Source: Apostichopus japonicus
Lineage: Eukaryota > Echinodermata > Holothuroidea > Aspidochirotida > Stichopodidae
Direction of reading: 5' to 3'
DNA length: 64,000 nucleotides
Assembly: GCF_037975245.1 (NCBI RefSeq)
Contig: NC_092576.1
Location: 8,279,501-8,343,500, forward strand
The translations under genes and the position numbers were made by a program. Under the pieces are notes generated by a model. It was not told the DNA's origin, did not search any database, and saw only the letters and a program-made list of their open reading frames with translations. Position 1 is the stretch's first letter; each line of letters starts with the position of its first letter. Shown in pieces: positions 34,591-46,111 of the stretch.

Positions 34591-35799
34591 CTAGTTCCCA
34601 TGAGTGGTAACAAAATGATAACCTAATGTAGGAAAGCAATATAAAAAACATTCTGCTACATAATTTAACATACAAACACAGCCTTTGTAGTCATATGGGC
34701 AGTGGAGGGAAATGTTGAGCCCATTGTTTAGCTCGATCAGTGCTCCCTAGTCGTTTCACTTCCATAACAAAATCGGGTGGTGTGTGATGCATGAAAGCAG
34801 AATCATGGCGATTCTTTGTTGGGTTTATATCCATGCAAATACCCTGAGCACAGACCTCACTATGTAATGTTACTCGGCACAGGCCACAACATTTTGGTAC
34901 AGCAAAGAATTATGATTAAATCTGCAAAGGAAGGCTTCGCCCCAATTTGGCGCTCCAGTACCAAACTTTTGAAGGTGATGTTATGTACCCACATGGGGTT
35001 TCGTGTGTGTGGTGATACATGGTCATGTTTACGCATGACAATTGTAATGATGTTTGAATAATTCTAGTGCACATGATATTCAATAAGTTTCGTGCACAGG
35101 TAATATAAGTATAATGTGTACGGAATAGGTATCAAGTTATTTTGTTATATGCCTTACCAGGTACATAAACAAAATACATTAAACAAGAAAACCTGTGCTT
35201 TAAAATTCCAATTTTGGTTCATAGATGTCTTTAAGCAGTTCTTTTGTTTCATATTGTGATTTATTCATATCCATCATTCCAATTCAATGAAACTCATTAG
35301 CTTCACTGTTCAACACCGGACATTGAAACCAATTAAATATAGTTGTTAGCACAAAATTGGATGAAGATGTAATTTGCAGCATATGACTCATGATGCATCA
35401 TTTCACATCTACAATTTGTATTCTTTAAAATCATTCATCTGACCCTGAACGGATCTATATTCGTCCATTGGGGGGTGGGGGGGGGGGGTTATCAAATGAA
35501 TGACCAACTAATCCACATTCTGTGTGGAAAAAGAGGTCCTCAAACAGAGAAAACGTAGTCCAAAAGGGACTACGTTGTTATGAAAATTGCAAGGTATGAT
35601 AAAATGAACACACCCTTTCCAATACTGAAAACAACATTCTGAGTAAGTTTTTTTTTTCTATTTTGGTTCTAGTATTAGCATGCAAAGCTGCATGGTATCT
35701 ATAAAAAGTTACAATCTCTGTATGAATTCAACAGTTATCTTTGAAACGAAACTTAACAAAACATATAACAAAATATATAACTCATCCAATTCACTGTTA
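34591..35799. other. Unassigned sequence
   Basis: No gene recognised. A G-run cluster lies at about 35471-35488. A perfect 10-bp inverted repeat (AACGTAGTCC at 35552-35561 and GGACTACGTT at 35567-35576, 5-nt loop) could form a hairpin. An 81-codon open frame at 34816-35061 is unrecognised and starts on TTG. Confidence 0.4.
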
Positions 35800-36289
35800 G
35801 GAATCAAATAAGTAGATTAAGATCTACGGCTCTGTTAAGACCGATGTGACAACGCCCTCTGCCAAATATACCCATTGCTGTTAAGATCAGTGGGGTGGAC
35901 CACAGGTCACTAGGTTAGTTGCGGAATCGAAACATATCAAGTTTTCATATTGGCTGTTGTAACATGGGATTTTTATATAAAGCAAAATGATCATTTTTTT
36001 CGCTATGAATTACTTTATATAAATTGACCTTTTAAACAGAAAACAACACTGTAATTCATTGTGTATTCAGGAAAGTAACAGCAAAACAGAAGATTATCCA
36101 GTCATTTATTGACCCCGAGTTACCTGCAAACAAACTCCAGCCATCATTCATTATCCATAACAATGCAATAGTCGTTTATGATACGAATGAAGATTACTTT
36201 TGTAGATTATCGTGCACAGTTACAGTTAAACATATCAGAGACATGCGCAGAAGATTAAATATTAAAAATAATACAGTGGTCTATACTTT
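35800..36289 (-). repeat. 3' flank of degenerate LRR unit R
   Basis: Matches 59100-59580 (shared GCTGTTAAGATCAGTGGGG). It joins directly to the middle of an LRR relic, so the proximal flank and the whole LRR C-terminus have been deleted from this unit. Confidence 0.7.
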
Positions 36290-37060
36290 TTACCTTTGAA
36301 AACCTTAAAAAGAATGACAAAGAAATATGTTCTATGAAATTATTCAATAGTACAAGATTAGTGATTGATGTTGATTTATTAGTAAACCGATTTGTTGTTA
36401 AATTTTAAATATTATTATAGCCTAGAATTACTTGTTGGAGTGACGGTAAATCGTTGAAATATGCTAAATTGTTTTCACCAGGTGTTATGTTTTAATTGTA
36501 GAAAATTTGAATATTTATGGTAAACATTTGTTCCAATAAGGTACACTAATTTGTTATTATTTTAAATGTAGTTTTCTAAGTTCTTAAGGAAATTAAGTAC
36601 CTTAACTGAAAAGAGTGTTATCTTGTTATAGGATTATATCAGCATTTTAAATGAAATAAAGTCCATGAAGTGCATAGCCTTTTACATATTCCATAGTTCG
36701 ATTGTAGGATAAATTGAGAATTTCTAGAAAACTTAATTTTACTACAAATTTACCAATATCAACTTTAACGTTGTTATGCATGTTAAGACTTTCCAAATTG
36801 ATCAAACCCGAGAATAATTCTGCGGGGATTTGCTCCATATTGTTATGAGCTATGTAAATATTCTTCAATTTTGTCAAATTTCCAAAAATGTCGGATATAT
36901 ATTATCAAGATATTGTCATTGCTGACAATGGATAAATCGTTGAAGTTAATCAGACCGACGATAAACCGCCAGTCACCATTTTGAAGAAGAAAATGTTGAA
37001 TTACTATTGGCTATGACCAGGTCCGTCAACTTATGAGAGAGTTCTTTTGCAAACTGGTTT
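36290..37060 (-). pseudogene. LRR receptor relic R
   Basis: A decayed minus-strand family member. Recognisable LRR2-LRR10 sequence includes TKLKNIYIAHNNMEQIPAELF, LESLNMHNNVKVDIGKF and LEILNLSYNRTMEYV; many stops and indels interrupt the rest. The N-terminal side ends in the conserved region before LTDLVIANS. The C-terminal LRRs, LRRCT and membrane helix are deleted. Residues and nucleotide context are closest to E. The adjacent 37087-37164 is the missing N-cap in inverted orientation. Confidence 0.85.
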
Positions 37061-37086
37061 ACATTGGGATGAATATAACGGATGAG

Positions 37087-37164
37087 AGAAACCTACCCCA
37101 TCCAACTGTTGTCCGTTATCTTTTACTCTAGTGTGCAGCAAACGTATGTCAAATAGTTCCGAAT
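37087..37164 (+). pseudogene. Inverted N-cap fragment of relic R
   Basis: CCTACCCCATCCAACTGTTG through GTCAAATAGTTCCGA reads on the plus strand as the LRRNT coding sequence (about residues 35-58), which in all other copies lies on the minus strand. It is exactly the stretch missing between the relic's LRR1 side and its expected N-terminus. Confidence 0.85.
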
Positions 37165-37420
37165 GCCTACTCTCTATGATTCACATCGGTATTGTTCATT
37201 CCAATAGCAACGTCGTATGTACAAATAGCACACTTTTGTAATACGACGACGTATGCAGCGAGCGACACAGTATAGCTATCGGCAATTTGTTCACGACTTC
37301 TGATTTCGGATTATACGAATGCCCATAAGCTAATTTCCAATTTTCGCACATGTTATCAAATATGCTGGTCGGTTCGAGATACGGTAGATTACGAGACAAG
37401 ATTTCCACAATTTGACCTTT
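37165..37420. other. Unassigned, one possible protein relic
   Basis: A minus-strand 70-codon frame (37196-37408) has no homology I can defend. Its WKLAYGHSYN stretch faintly recalls cathepsin pro-peptides. Confidence 0.2.
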
Positions 37421-38199
37421 GGTGACTCCAAGTGACCTTTGACCTCCAACAAATCAATATGCTTCTTCATAAAAGTATGTGGTACTCCTCAAAAAAATAT
37501 GAGATTGGTCCAAGGTTCCTTTCTTGAGATATTGTGTTAAAAAAGTTATAAAAATTTGACCCCTGATGATCTCAAATGACCTTTGACCTCCTCTTACAAC
37601 AATAAGCTTCTTTTTCATAATGTGATTCTCCTACACAAGAAATATTGTTCCAAGCTTCTCTTTTTGAGATATGGTGTTTACAAGCAAGGTGTCACACACA
37701 CTATCATATTTGATTTGACTAAAAAGTTAGACCACCGATTTTTCACAGTAAAGTGGAGCCAGTACCTTCCCTTCATATAATGTAGGTGTACTGCAGCGCA
37801 GCGTTTTAAGGTATAATAATGCGAATTGATCATCAAACTAGACAAACTAATTGATAAACAAAGTGAGACCATGTTTGACATAAGACAAAGTGAAGCCATT
37901 GCAGCATATTTCGCATAGTGAGACAAAGAGACATACAATACGCCGAGCCAAGCCTTGTGTTATGTAACATACCTAGAAAAAGTGCGCATTGCTATCCCAT
38001 ACTTTGCCAACAGTATCTGGTCAAGATCATATTACGGCACATACAGAACTACGACTTTACATGAACGTCTGAATATGGTACCGCAAACCTGCAGGTTTGC
38101 AATTCGTTCTAGGGTACATATAAACACACCTCAAACGATTACATTGCAATTGATGTTCAAACTGTGTCATCAAAAATAGGCAACCTCCAGTACTGTGGG
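37421..38199. repeat. TGACCTTTGACC-rich interspersed repeat and unassigned sequence
   Basis: TGACCTTTG(A/G) motifs recur at about 37414, 37430 and 37577. This resembles the repeat inside the GGTTCC-ended element. 37700-38199 is unassigned. Confidence 0.4.
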
Positions 38200-38585
38200 G
38201 CACAACGAAGGATCTTCATCGCAAAATTGACACTTCAAAGGAGACTACTTCGTAATATTCTCAACATTAGATAGACCAAACAATTGGTTATCAAACGATG
38301 AGCTCTACAATGAAACCAACCAAACACCTTGGTCATTCATAGTCGCACATTGACGATTGAGATTTTTCGGTCATGTAGCAAGACTCCAGGAGGACGCTCC
38401 AGCAAAGGTTGCCTTAAGAGAAGCATTGAGACATACTGCTTAACCAGTAGGAAGACCCGTGACGACCTTGCTTGGAAAAACAAAGTCGCAATTTAAAGAC
38501 ATTAATATTAACAATTTCGAGGAAGCAGTAAGCCTTGCACAAGATCGTGATACGTGGCGGAGGTTAATCACTGAGCATGTCGGAT
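38200..38585 (+). mobile_element. LINE C-terminal fragment (family 5)
   Basis: The plus strand reads RFFGHVARLQEDAPAKVAL, then GRPVTTLLGK, then FEEAVSLAQDRDTWRRLIT and a stop after EHVG. This is the LINE C-terminal pattern of W/F-GHV-R, GRP--TW and A-DR--WR. In-frame stops occur upstream. It abuts the gypsy 3' segment. Confidence 0.75.
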
Positions 38586-38619
38586 AGACGAGACTCGACT
38601 TACTACCACTACTATTATA

Positions 38620-39119
38620 TATAGAGGCGCAATGATTGGGAGAGTTTGTTTCAGACTCCAGATCAGTCTGTACTAAGCACCCTCCGAGGTTCTTGGATGA
38701 TTATTTTCAGTAACTGGTTTTTTACCATGACTTTTTTCTATTGTAACTTAGTCTTAACTTAATAAGTGAGTTAAGTGTGTTATTCGATTTTGTGTATTCA
38801 TTGTTGAAAGAGCAACTACCTAATATTCAAGTTATGTACTTTTCATTTAACCAAAATGTTTTTATCCTCTTTGTTTGTTAAACATTACCATGTGATAAAC
38901 TCTCTGGAAAAAAAGGACCGGTGTTGTGTACTGGTAATGCAACCTATTACTATGTATTTGATTTGTATAGCGCTACCAAATAGATATTCAAAAGATGGCC
39001 GAATACAAAAGCAAAAACGAATTGTGAAACATGTTTATGTTTCCAGTAAAATCCGAGTCATCCTGATTGGGAGAACATTACAACACTCGTCTAGGAAGTA
39101 AAGACATCATGAGAAACAA
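38620..39119 (+). mobile_element. Gypsy 3' region next to unit E
   Basis: Matches 18680-19130 and meets the same host junction (CTAGGAAG), but the pol part is replaced by the LINE fragment. The gypsy insertion is thus older than the C/E split and was later truncated here. Confidence 0.65.
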
Positions 39120-40108
39120 AGAGAATGAACAATACGTTTTTTTATTTGTTTTTTACTTTTATTTCCATTGTTATAAGAGGTCTAACCACGCTGAATTCGG
39201 CTTCAAATGTTTTGACTGACATGATATTACGTATGATATAGTACTAATGTACCGTTTTGTCACGAATCTCCGATAGGAATATATATTGAATACGAGGCTG
39301 CCACGAGAAGCACACTCAGACAATAACTCAGCGGTGAGTCAGTACATTTACCAGGATTTATTCACCAATTAACACATACAGCTTTACAAACTTCTACGAG
39401 ACTTAAGGTTACGGATATCAATATGCAATGGTTGCAGTTTATTTCAAACCGTTTTACAAATTATGTTCAATGACTACGATGTATTTTATTACATTTAATC
39501 ATAAATATTATTTATATGAACTGACAATAAAGAACATATATATATATATATACACAACTATGCTGCATTTAGAGAAAGGCTGGATCTCGAGTGAGATACA
39601 ATAATTAAATTAGGTAAGTGATTGGAAGTAAGACAGCCAATGTTTGGTTTTTGCAGAGCTTTCGAGCAAAACTAGCTCTTCTTCAGTGCATGATCACCGA
39701 AGGTGAGAAAGTGACAAGGAGTAGCAGGAATTGAAACTATTTTATAGAGAAGATTGTCGGCATGATTGTAAAGTCAAAGCGACTTACTGATTTCTGCTGA
39801 ATTGAGCAGAAGTTTTAGAAATTCGGATTATTTTAATCTGCGTCGGATTATTTTAATCCGATTCCGTCGTAATTGCAACGGAATTGTTTTGGTTTATCTG
39901 GGACAGCAAATCGTTTCTGATTTTTAAACCGAATGGTGCCGTGGTCTTTAGGTTTAGTTCCCAGAAATGTTCTTTTCCTTTCCTAGATTTATCTGTCCAA
40001 GAATCGTTCTGCTCAATGGCAATAACACGCAAATTCTCAATTGAATGATTTTGGAGATTGAAGTGATTTGCAACAGGTTGGTTGATCTTTTTTGTTTTGA
40101 TCGACGAT

Positions 40109-40148
<40 letters not shown>

Positions 40149-41328
40149 TTCTAAATGTGTATAAGGTAATGATCATCATTTGTTTGTATTAAACTGTCTC
40201 CCAATTCTCACTGAGATGGAATCTGCATGGATTGTCAGACTTCAGTTCTTCTTCGACATAATAAGCATCAAGAATTAATATTATATAAATATATTCTAGA
40301 CACAAGACACCATTATGACTATGAAAATTATTCGACGGCATTCAACTCCCAAGGGATTTGTCAATGAAGCAAAATGAACAATTCTTGTCGCTATGACATA
40401 TTTTATATGTTATTGACCATTTACACATTAATCAACACTGTTATTCATTGCGTCTTTCTCAAAGTAACAGCCAAAGAGAGGATCATTCAGTCATTTATTA
40501 ACCCCGGGTTCCCTGCACACGAAATCCATTCAACATGCATTATTCATAAAACTGGAATAGTCGTTTATGTTAAACATAGTAGAGACATGCGCAGAATAGG
40601 AAAACTTGAAAATAATACAGTGATTCTACGATACAAAACATACGTCATGTAGAGTTACATTAATTCAAACCACAATAATTGGGTTAGGAAGTTAAAAAAA
40701 ATCGTTAATTATTCAAACAAACCGTTTGGTAACACTATAAATGTTATTTCATTCATAAAGGAACTTGATCATATAAAATTGATTCTGACAGTGTAACGAT
40801 CAACAGGGTTTTGAAAATCCATAGTCATCAACGATAGCTCATTTTCTTTGCTTCATAAGTAACCTAAGGAGATCAACATGTTAGGTGGCGTGTTCTTCTA
40901 CACAATGCATAAATCTAACATTATTTGACTTATTTAGACTTACTTGATAATTATTGTATATAGTAGCGCTGATGCGCTTTTGTGAGAAAATTCAACTGGG
41001 AAATGAAGATGAAGTTAAATTATGATAATTTGACTTATTCCTCAACGATCATGTCTATTGGAACAAATAAAAAAAAATGAGAAATACTCAACAGAACCAT
41101 CTTTTTCTGAATTGAAGTTTCTTTCATGGTGTTAACTTTATAAACATTGTGAAAGGCTCACGAAAACTACTGTTATCATTAGCTTTATTTCATTGGTGAA
41201 ACCTGGTTAGATTAGGTAAAGATGTTGACAAAAAATGTATTTTCTTTACTTTTAAAGTGAACAACTTCAAGGTGATATGATTTAACAGATATTATTTTGA
41301 TGAAGTCAAGTTGTTTATCCTTCTCCAG
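39120..41328 (-). repeat. 3' flank of LRR unit E
   Basis: Matches 19131-20951 and 5470-8111. Interrupted at 39556-40111 by a Penelope fragment inside a TA microsatellite. The LINE target site (about 41000) is empty. Poly(A) signal AATAAA at 41184-41189 (minus). Confidence 0.75.
39556..40111 (-). mobile_element. Penelope-like element 3' fragment in a TA repeat
   Basis: The minus strand encodes a C-terminal piece of a second Penelope-like lineage: INQPVANHFNLQNHSIENLR, then HFWELNLKTTAPFGLK and RNDLL, which correspond to the VGEHFNLPNH segment of the palindromic element. Downstream lies CACTGAAGAAGAGC with CTCGAAAGC, a hammerhead-like core (39650-39695). TA repeats flank both sides; the equivalent site in unit C is a plain TA run. 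Confidence 0.75.
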
Positions 41329-42849
41329 TTACGTTGGTACGTCTTCATTTATCGACACACAAACCTTTCTGACTAACTTGAAAAGTATTGGAAAAAGAAA
41401 CAATGTGATCATAAATAAACCGAATACTATCACCAGACCGTTTATATCATGATCAACTACTGTAGTACCGCCGCTCACTGTAACAGATGTATTATGTGTC
41501 AATGTTGTATTCTCGTGATCTGTTTCGCATCTATTCAGATTTACTGAGCTAATCCTTTGATTATTGTATTCATTGGGTGTCGCACAACTAGGATAAAGTG
41601 TCTCGTGAGTATGGCACATCAGTAAATAGTCTCTTAAATGAATTGCATAGCAATCGCACTTTATAGGATTATCTAAAAGGTTCAATGTTGTATGTGTATG
41701 CAAGTTGTTTAAAGTGTCAACGTCAAGAAATTCGATTTGGTTTCCAACCAAATCGAGGAACCGAAGATTGGGATTGTTAGAAAAGAGGTTTGGATTGATC
41801 GACTCTATCTTATTATATTCAAGTGAAAGAGCACTTAACTTTACATTTTGATTAAAAAGGTCTGGATCAGCAATGCTTTTAATAAGGTTGCCAGACAAGT
41901 CAATTTCTTCAACGTTAGGGAAATATGAAAAGAATGGTGAAGAAATATCTTCTATGGAATTATTTTTTAGTCCAAGTGAAACCACTGACGAAGAGTTCTT
42001 ATTAAACCAATTTATTGGCAAATTTGAAATATTATTATGGCTGAGAACGACAGAACGCAGTGACGTAAATCCATAGAAATAAGCTGAATTAAAGTTAACC
42101 AAGTAATTATTTGTTAATCGTAGATATTTAAGAGATTTATGGTAAACATTTGTTCCAGTAAAAAACACTAACCCGTTGTCAGCTAAATCAAGTGATTCCA
42201 AATTTTGCAGATACTGACATATATTAAGGGAAAACATTGATATTTTGTTAAAGGATAAGTCCAAAATGTTAAGCGAACTTAATCCACGTAGTGTATCGTC
42301 TTTAACAACCACTAATCGGTTATGCGATAAATTCAGGCTTTCTACAGAAGTTGAATTTGCTACAAAATTACCAATATCAACGATACCGTTGCTATCTAAA
42401 TACAAATTTTTCAAATTCATCACGTCTTTGAAAATTCTTGTGGGAAGTGTTTCGGTATTATTATGATGTATGTAAATATTCTCTAAATTTGTCAAATTTT
42501 GAAAAACTGTCGAATTAATATCATCAAGACATAAGTTACCATTGTTGACAATGGATAAATCGTGCAAGTTAATCAGACCGATGGGAAACCGCCAGTCACC
42601 GTTTTGAAGAAATGTTGAATTACTATTGGCTATGATCAGATCCGTCAACTTATGAGAGAGTTCCTTTGCAAACTGGTCGGAACTATTTGACATAAGTTTG
42701 CTGCAAACTAGAGTTTTAGACAACGGACAACAGTTGGATGGGGTAGGATTCTTGCATTCATCATATACTTCCCAATATAAACCACAACTATGAGAACACA
42801 TTTTCAAAACTAGAAATATCAACGTCGTGAAAACGAAATATTGAGACAT
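41329..42849 (-). CDS. LRR transmembrane receptor, copy E
   Basis: Intact 506-codon frame. The true ATG is at 42847-42849 (MSQYFVFTT); the six upstream codons open only on TTG. Domain layout as in C. It represents the A/E subfamily: N-cap SHSCGLYWEVYDEC, LTDLIIANSNST, and a distinct LRR2 (LHDLSIVNNGNLCLDD) with an extra Cys. The tail has INEDVPT for ISEDVPT. Exposed LRR residues differ from C/D/G (A223, R244, T246, V268, S291, K295, D317). It is the only intact member of its subfamily in the window, since A, A', R and E' are broken. A surface recognition receptor by architecture; ligand unknown. Confidence 0.9.
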   Translation of the reverse strand: MSQYFVFTTLIFLVLKMCSHSCGLYWEVYDECKNPTPSNCCPLSKTLVCSKLMSNSSDQFAKELSHKLTDLIIANSNSTFLQNGDWRFPIGLINLHDLSIVNNGNLCLDDINSTVFQNLTNLENIYIHHNNTETLPTRIFKDVMNLKNLYLDSNGIVDIGNFVANSTSVESLNLSHNRLVVVKDDTLRGLSSLNILDLSFNKISMFSLNICQYLQNLESLDLADNGLVFFTGTNVYHKSLKYLRLTNNYLVNFNSAYFYGFTSLRSVVLSHNNISNLPINWFNKNSSSVVSLGLKNNSIEDISSPFFSYFPNVEEIDLSGNLIKSIADPDLFNQNVKLSALSLEYNKIESINPNLFSNNPNLRFLDLVGNQIEFLDVDTLNNLHTHTTLNLLDNPIKCDCYAIHLRDYLLMCHTHETLYPSCATPNEYNNQRISSVNLNRCETDHENTTLTHNTSVTVSGGTTVVDHDINGLVIVFGLFMITLFLFPILFKLVRKVCVSINEDVPT

Positions 42850-43083
42850 TGTCCTTGAAATGATCAAACCTTATTGACCTTTCAGTGGCAAAAAGACTGA
42901 CCAGTAACGATATGAGTCAAGAGTGTGGGAGTGTCTGGATATAAACTACCATAACGAACATTTTGAGTGATAAGATCGTAAGCTGAAAGAAACCAGTCTT
43001 TGTAGGAAATCATTAAACGATTTTATCGTTTCTTATAAAACTTACGTACACGTTCCTCCACGTATTCCGCTCACGTGACGTCG
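42850..43083 (-). promoter_or_regulatory. Candidate promoter of LRR-E
   Basis: AP-1 heptamer TGAGTCA at 42913-42919. CRE-like TGACGTCG at 43076-43083 overlaps the E-box CACGTG, as in copy A only. Confidence 0.4.
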
Positions 43084-43385
43084 TTTCTGTTGTTAGTATC
43101 TTCGTTTGTTTCGGATATAAATAGGATTTTTCTCAGGTTGTAACAGTTCTTCTGCTTTTCAGGTTACCTGTCACTTGACGATATACAACGCAGAGCTGTT
43201 GGCAATGAACTTGTCCTCTCTGGATTGCTGTGAATCTATTCACTCAATGAAACCAACTTTGTTTGTGTAGTGAGATTCAACCCTTAAGGAAAACAACACT
43301 CATAAACACCAACAGTTCTTCGATTATTTATGATAACATTTATTTTAATACCCAAACTCCAAATGTGATCGCATGTGATCACATA
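43084..43385 (-). repeat. 5' flank of unit E up to the fusion point
   Basis: Matches 9856-10127. It ends at the palindrome ATGTGATCACAT (43373-43384), where an LRR N-terminal fragment begins. Confidence 0.7.
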
Positions 43386-43511
43386 ACGGACAACAGTTGG
43401 ACGGGGTAGGATTCTCGCATTCATCATATACATCCCAATATAACCACAAGTTTGCGAAATCATTTTCAAAACTAAAAATGTCAATGTCGCGAAAATAAAA
43501 TATTGAGACAT
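43386..43511 (-). pseudogene. LRR N-terminal relic E'
   Basis: ATG at 43509-43511, signal peptide MSQYFIFATLTFLVLKM, then SQTCG; a 1-bp loss (TATAACCAC for TATAAACCAC) then shifts frame. The homology stops at the palindrome junction. On its other side the 5' flank resumes about 320 bp out of place (AGCAATGAACTTGTCC). It may be transcribed from a neighbouring promoter but cannot make a receptor. Confidence 0.85.
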
Positions 43512-44060
43512 TGTCCTTGAAATGATTAGCAATGAACTTGTCCTCTCTGGATCGCTGTGAAGGTATTAACTCAATGAAACCAACTGTTGGTAATGTAGTG
43601 CGATTTAACCCTTCAGGGAATTAACACACATTAACACCTACAATTCTTCAGAGAATTATGATAACATTTATATTAATACGCAAACTCTTAAATGTGTTAA
43701 AACTTGATGGTGACCCAAAGTCGAAAATAGCTAGAGTAGCTTTCCCCAAAAAGGTTTATTCATCTGGTTGTGAGGTGTAAATATCACCCGTCTACATAGT
43801 ACAAATATTCTTGTTAGCACAACAGAGAGATGAATAAAGTTGCGTCGATACACTAGGACGTCGAACGTATTAAAGCTGATAAACCAGGACAGTTTGATCA
43901 AGAAATATGTAATACATATTTTATCTTCAAATTTCTCTGTTAAAAATTGTTCGTTGCATGAAAAATTATAGAGGTTAATTGCACGTAGAAGAAAGATGCA
44001 AAACCTTGTTTTAAGCAAGACGATGTTGTAATAGTCGATTCGACTCACCAGAGCAGATTC
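43512..44060 (-). repeat. Second 5' flank copy of unit E
   Basis: Repeats the flank (AATGAACTTGTCCTCTCTGG onward) seen at 22820-23260 and elsewhere. The plus-strand frame open in C, D, F and G carries indels here, which argues against it coding. Confidence 0.7.
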
Positions 44061-44690
44061 GGTATTAACGTTGATATACCAGGGCAGGTAATGTTATCTG
44101 GGTAAAACAAAATTCAAACGTGAACGTGTTCTAGACCCTTGACTTTACTGAAGGTAAAGCTAGCATAAATCGTCTGACCAAAATTCACGATGGTGGCATT
44201 TTTCGTTTCCGTGTAGTGAAGCTACTACGTATATGCCGATTTGAAGAGTCTTCAGGACCAAGTAAGAATCCGTATCACGTTCATGAAAACAAATCTTCAC
44301 CATTCCATCAGTATTGTCACATTACGATGTATGTATGATTCTGAGCAACCTAGTAGTTATGTCTCCAAGTTTGTTTTCTTTGTATTTCTCGATTTTGTTC
44401 TTTTGTTGAAAACCAAAAGGTGGTGCAAACACATCCAGATTTCCGACAACAAATAACCTGATGCCTCGATATTTTCTTGCAGTGAAGGCTTGGACTTTTA
44501 ACAACATGGATTCACGTATTATATTAAAAGACTTGTTAGCAAAATCAAGTTTTAATGAATCAAAATAGACAACTAGGAATTTAAAATAGCCGCTTCGTCG
44601 TACTACGGCCGTCTTCAGTAAAGTCATTAATAGGACAAAGTAGGAGAATGAGTATTCCTCTATTCTCTATGTTTCTACTGCATGATTACT
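44061..44690. other. Unassigned, possible Penelope 3' relic
   Basis: On the minus strand ACTGAAGACGGCCGTAG followed by ACGAAGCGGC (44590-44625) resembles a Penelope hammerhead-like end. Open frames of 71 and 101 codons overlap on opposite strands without recognisable motifs. Confidence 0.3.
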
Positions 44691-44750
44691 TCATTAGTCT
44701 TCAATATAGGATACTATCTAATTTGCCATTACATTTCGTGGTGCCATGAT

Positions 44751-45200
44751 ATTTATATTCAAAATACGTTTATCCTTCTTTTAGCAATTAATTATCTTCT
44801 TATAAAAGATTTTCTGTGCTCCAGGTGTTGCCCAGGCACTTCAATTTGTCAATACGTTTGTTTTAATTTTGCTTGTCTTTGTTTTTTTGATGGGCAAAGT
44901 ATTTATATTCAAAATACGTTTATCCTTCTTTCAGAAATTAATTATCTTCTTATAAAAGATTTTCTGTGCACCAGGTGTTGCCCAGGCACTTCAATTTGTC
45001 AATACGTTTGTTTTAATTTTGCTTGTCTTTGTTTTCTTGATGGGCAAGGTATTTATATTCAAAATACGTTTATCCTTCTTTCAGCAATTAATTATCTCCT
45101 TATAGAAGATTTTCTGTGCACCAGGTGTTGCCCAGGAACTTTAATTTGTCAATACGTTTGTTTTAATTTTCCTTTTTTTGTGTTTTCTTGATGGGCAAAG
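44751..45200 (+). repeat. 150-bp tandem repeat, three copies
   Basis: Units 44751-44900, 44901-45050 and 45051-45200 each begin ATTTATATTCAAAATACG and end near TGATGGGCAAAG. The period is exactly 150 bp, so an open frame of 50-residue repeats survives by arithmetic. The inverted paralogue at about 14600-14760 has one unit. Confidence 0.9.
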
Positions 45201-45914
45201 TAATTTTTTCTACTGGATTATATCTCTTCATCGCCTCTTTATGTAAAGCCCATTCCTGTGCAAGAACCACAGAGAGGTTTGTTTTGATGAGCTTGATGTA
45301 CTCATAAATTGATAACATCAGTATTTGACGAAACAAGAATCAACTAACTACCTTTTTCATTTCAGCTAACATAAATTCAACCCAATATGAACGTAAGTAT
45401 TTGTTAATGTTATTGTATAGGTTAGAACTTCATAATACGATAACTATAAACAGCAAACCTAATTATTAGATGATATAAAGTAATTAATGCATACATAAAC
45501 CGTTATACGATTAATGTTATTGTTGCAGTTATTCAAGACCATTTTAAAATTATGTGCAATGTCTACGATATATTTAAAAACATTGAATCAAAATACTTGT
45601 TTCCAAATGTTGATAATAAAGAAACATATATTTTAAAATTGTATAACTTAATAGTCAATCATTATATCTCATTTTGTTCATACAAAACTGTTTTCCAATT
45701 CACATTGAGATGGAATCTGTATGGATTGGCAGTCTTCGGTTCTTGATACAAGACACCATATTGACTAGGAAAATAATTAGAAGGCATTCAACTCCCGTCC
45801 TGCAACACGAAAAGGATAGATAATGATGAAAAAAATCAAGCCAAAAAGAATACTTTAATATAAGCAACAACGTGGCAGAATTTACTAACCTATTTGAATT
45901 AAGGTAATCGTCCC
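45201..45914. repeat. Spacer matching the LRR 3' flank
   Basis: Inverted match to 13860-14500. 45540-45770 also resembles the receptor 3' flank at 6840-7110 (AATAAAGAAACATATATTTT). It is probably the remains of another unit. It ends exactly where a hAT-like terminus begins. Confidence 0.6.
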
Positions 45915-46048
45915 CAGGCGCGTATCCAGGCGGGCGTTGGGGCGCTCGCCCCGGGTAGATCGAAGATTATGGAGGGGGCGTGCACCTCATCCTACCTCTT
46001 ACATCGACAACTCCATTTTTGACGTTTCTATTTTTCCTCTCTCACTAA

Positions 46049-46111
<63 letters not shown>

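Noticed and set aside
35552-35576. Perfect 10-bp hairpin as a terminator or attachment site
   Set aside because: Isolated hairpin in a eukaryotic spacer with no gene beside it; noted only as structure.
37196-37408. Cathepsin pro-peptide-like WKLAYGHSYN
   Set aside because: Ten residues of loose similarity without the rest of the domain.
42850-42867. Upstream extension MIISRT of copy E
   Set aside because: Opens on TTG; all other copies begin at the conserved ATG of MSQYF.
44682-45191. 169-codon repetitive Cys-rich protein
   Set aside because: Arises from a 150-bp tandem repeat whose length is a multiple of three. No signal peptide or homology, and the single-copy paralogue is not an open frame of note.
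46050-46110. TA/TG run encoding repeated YI residues
   Set aside because: Plain dinucleotide microsatellite.
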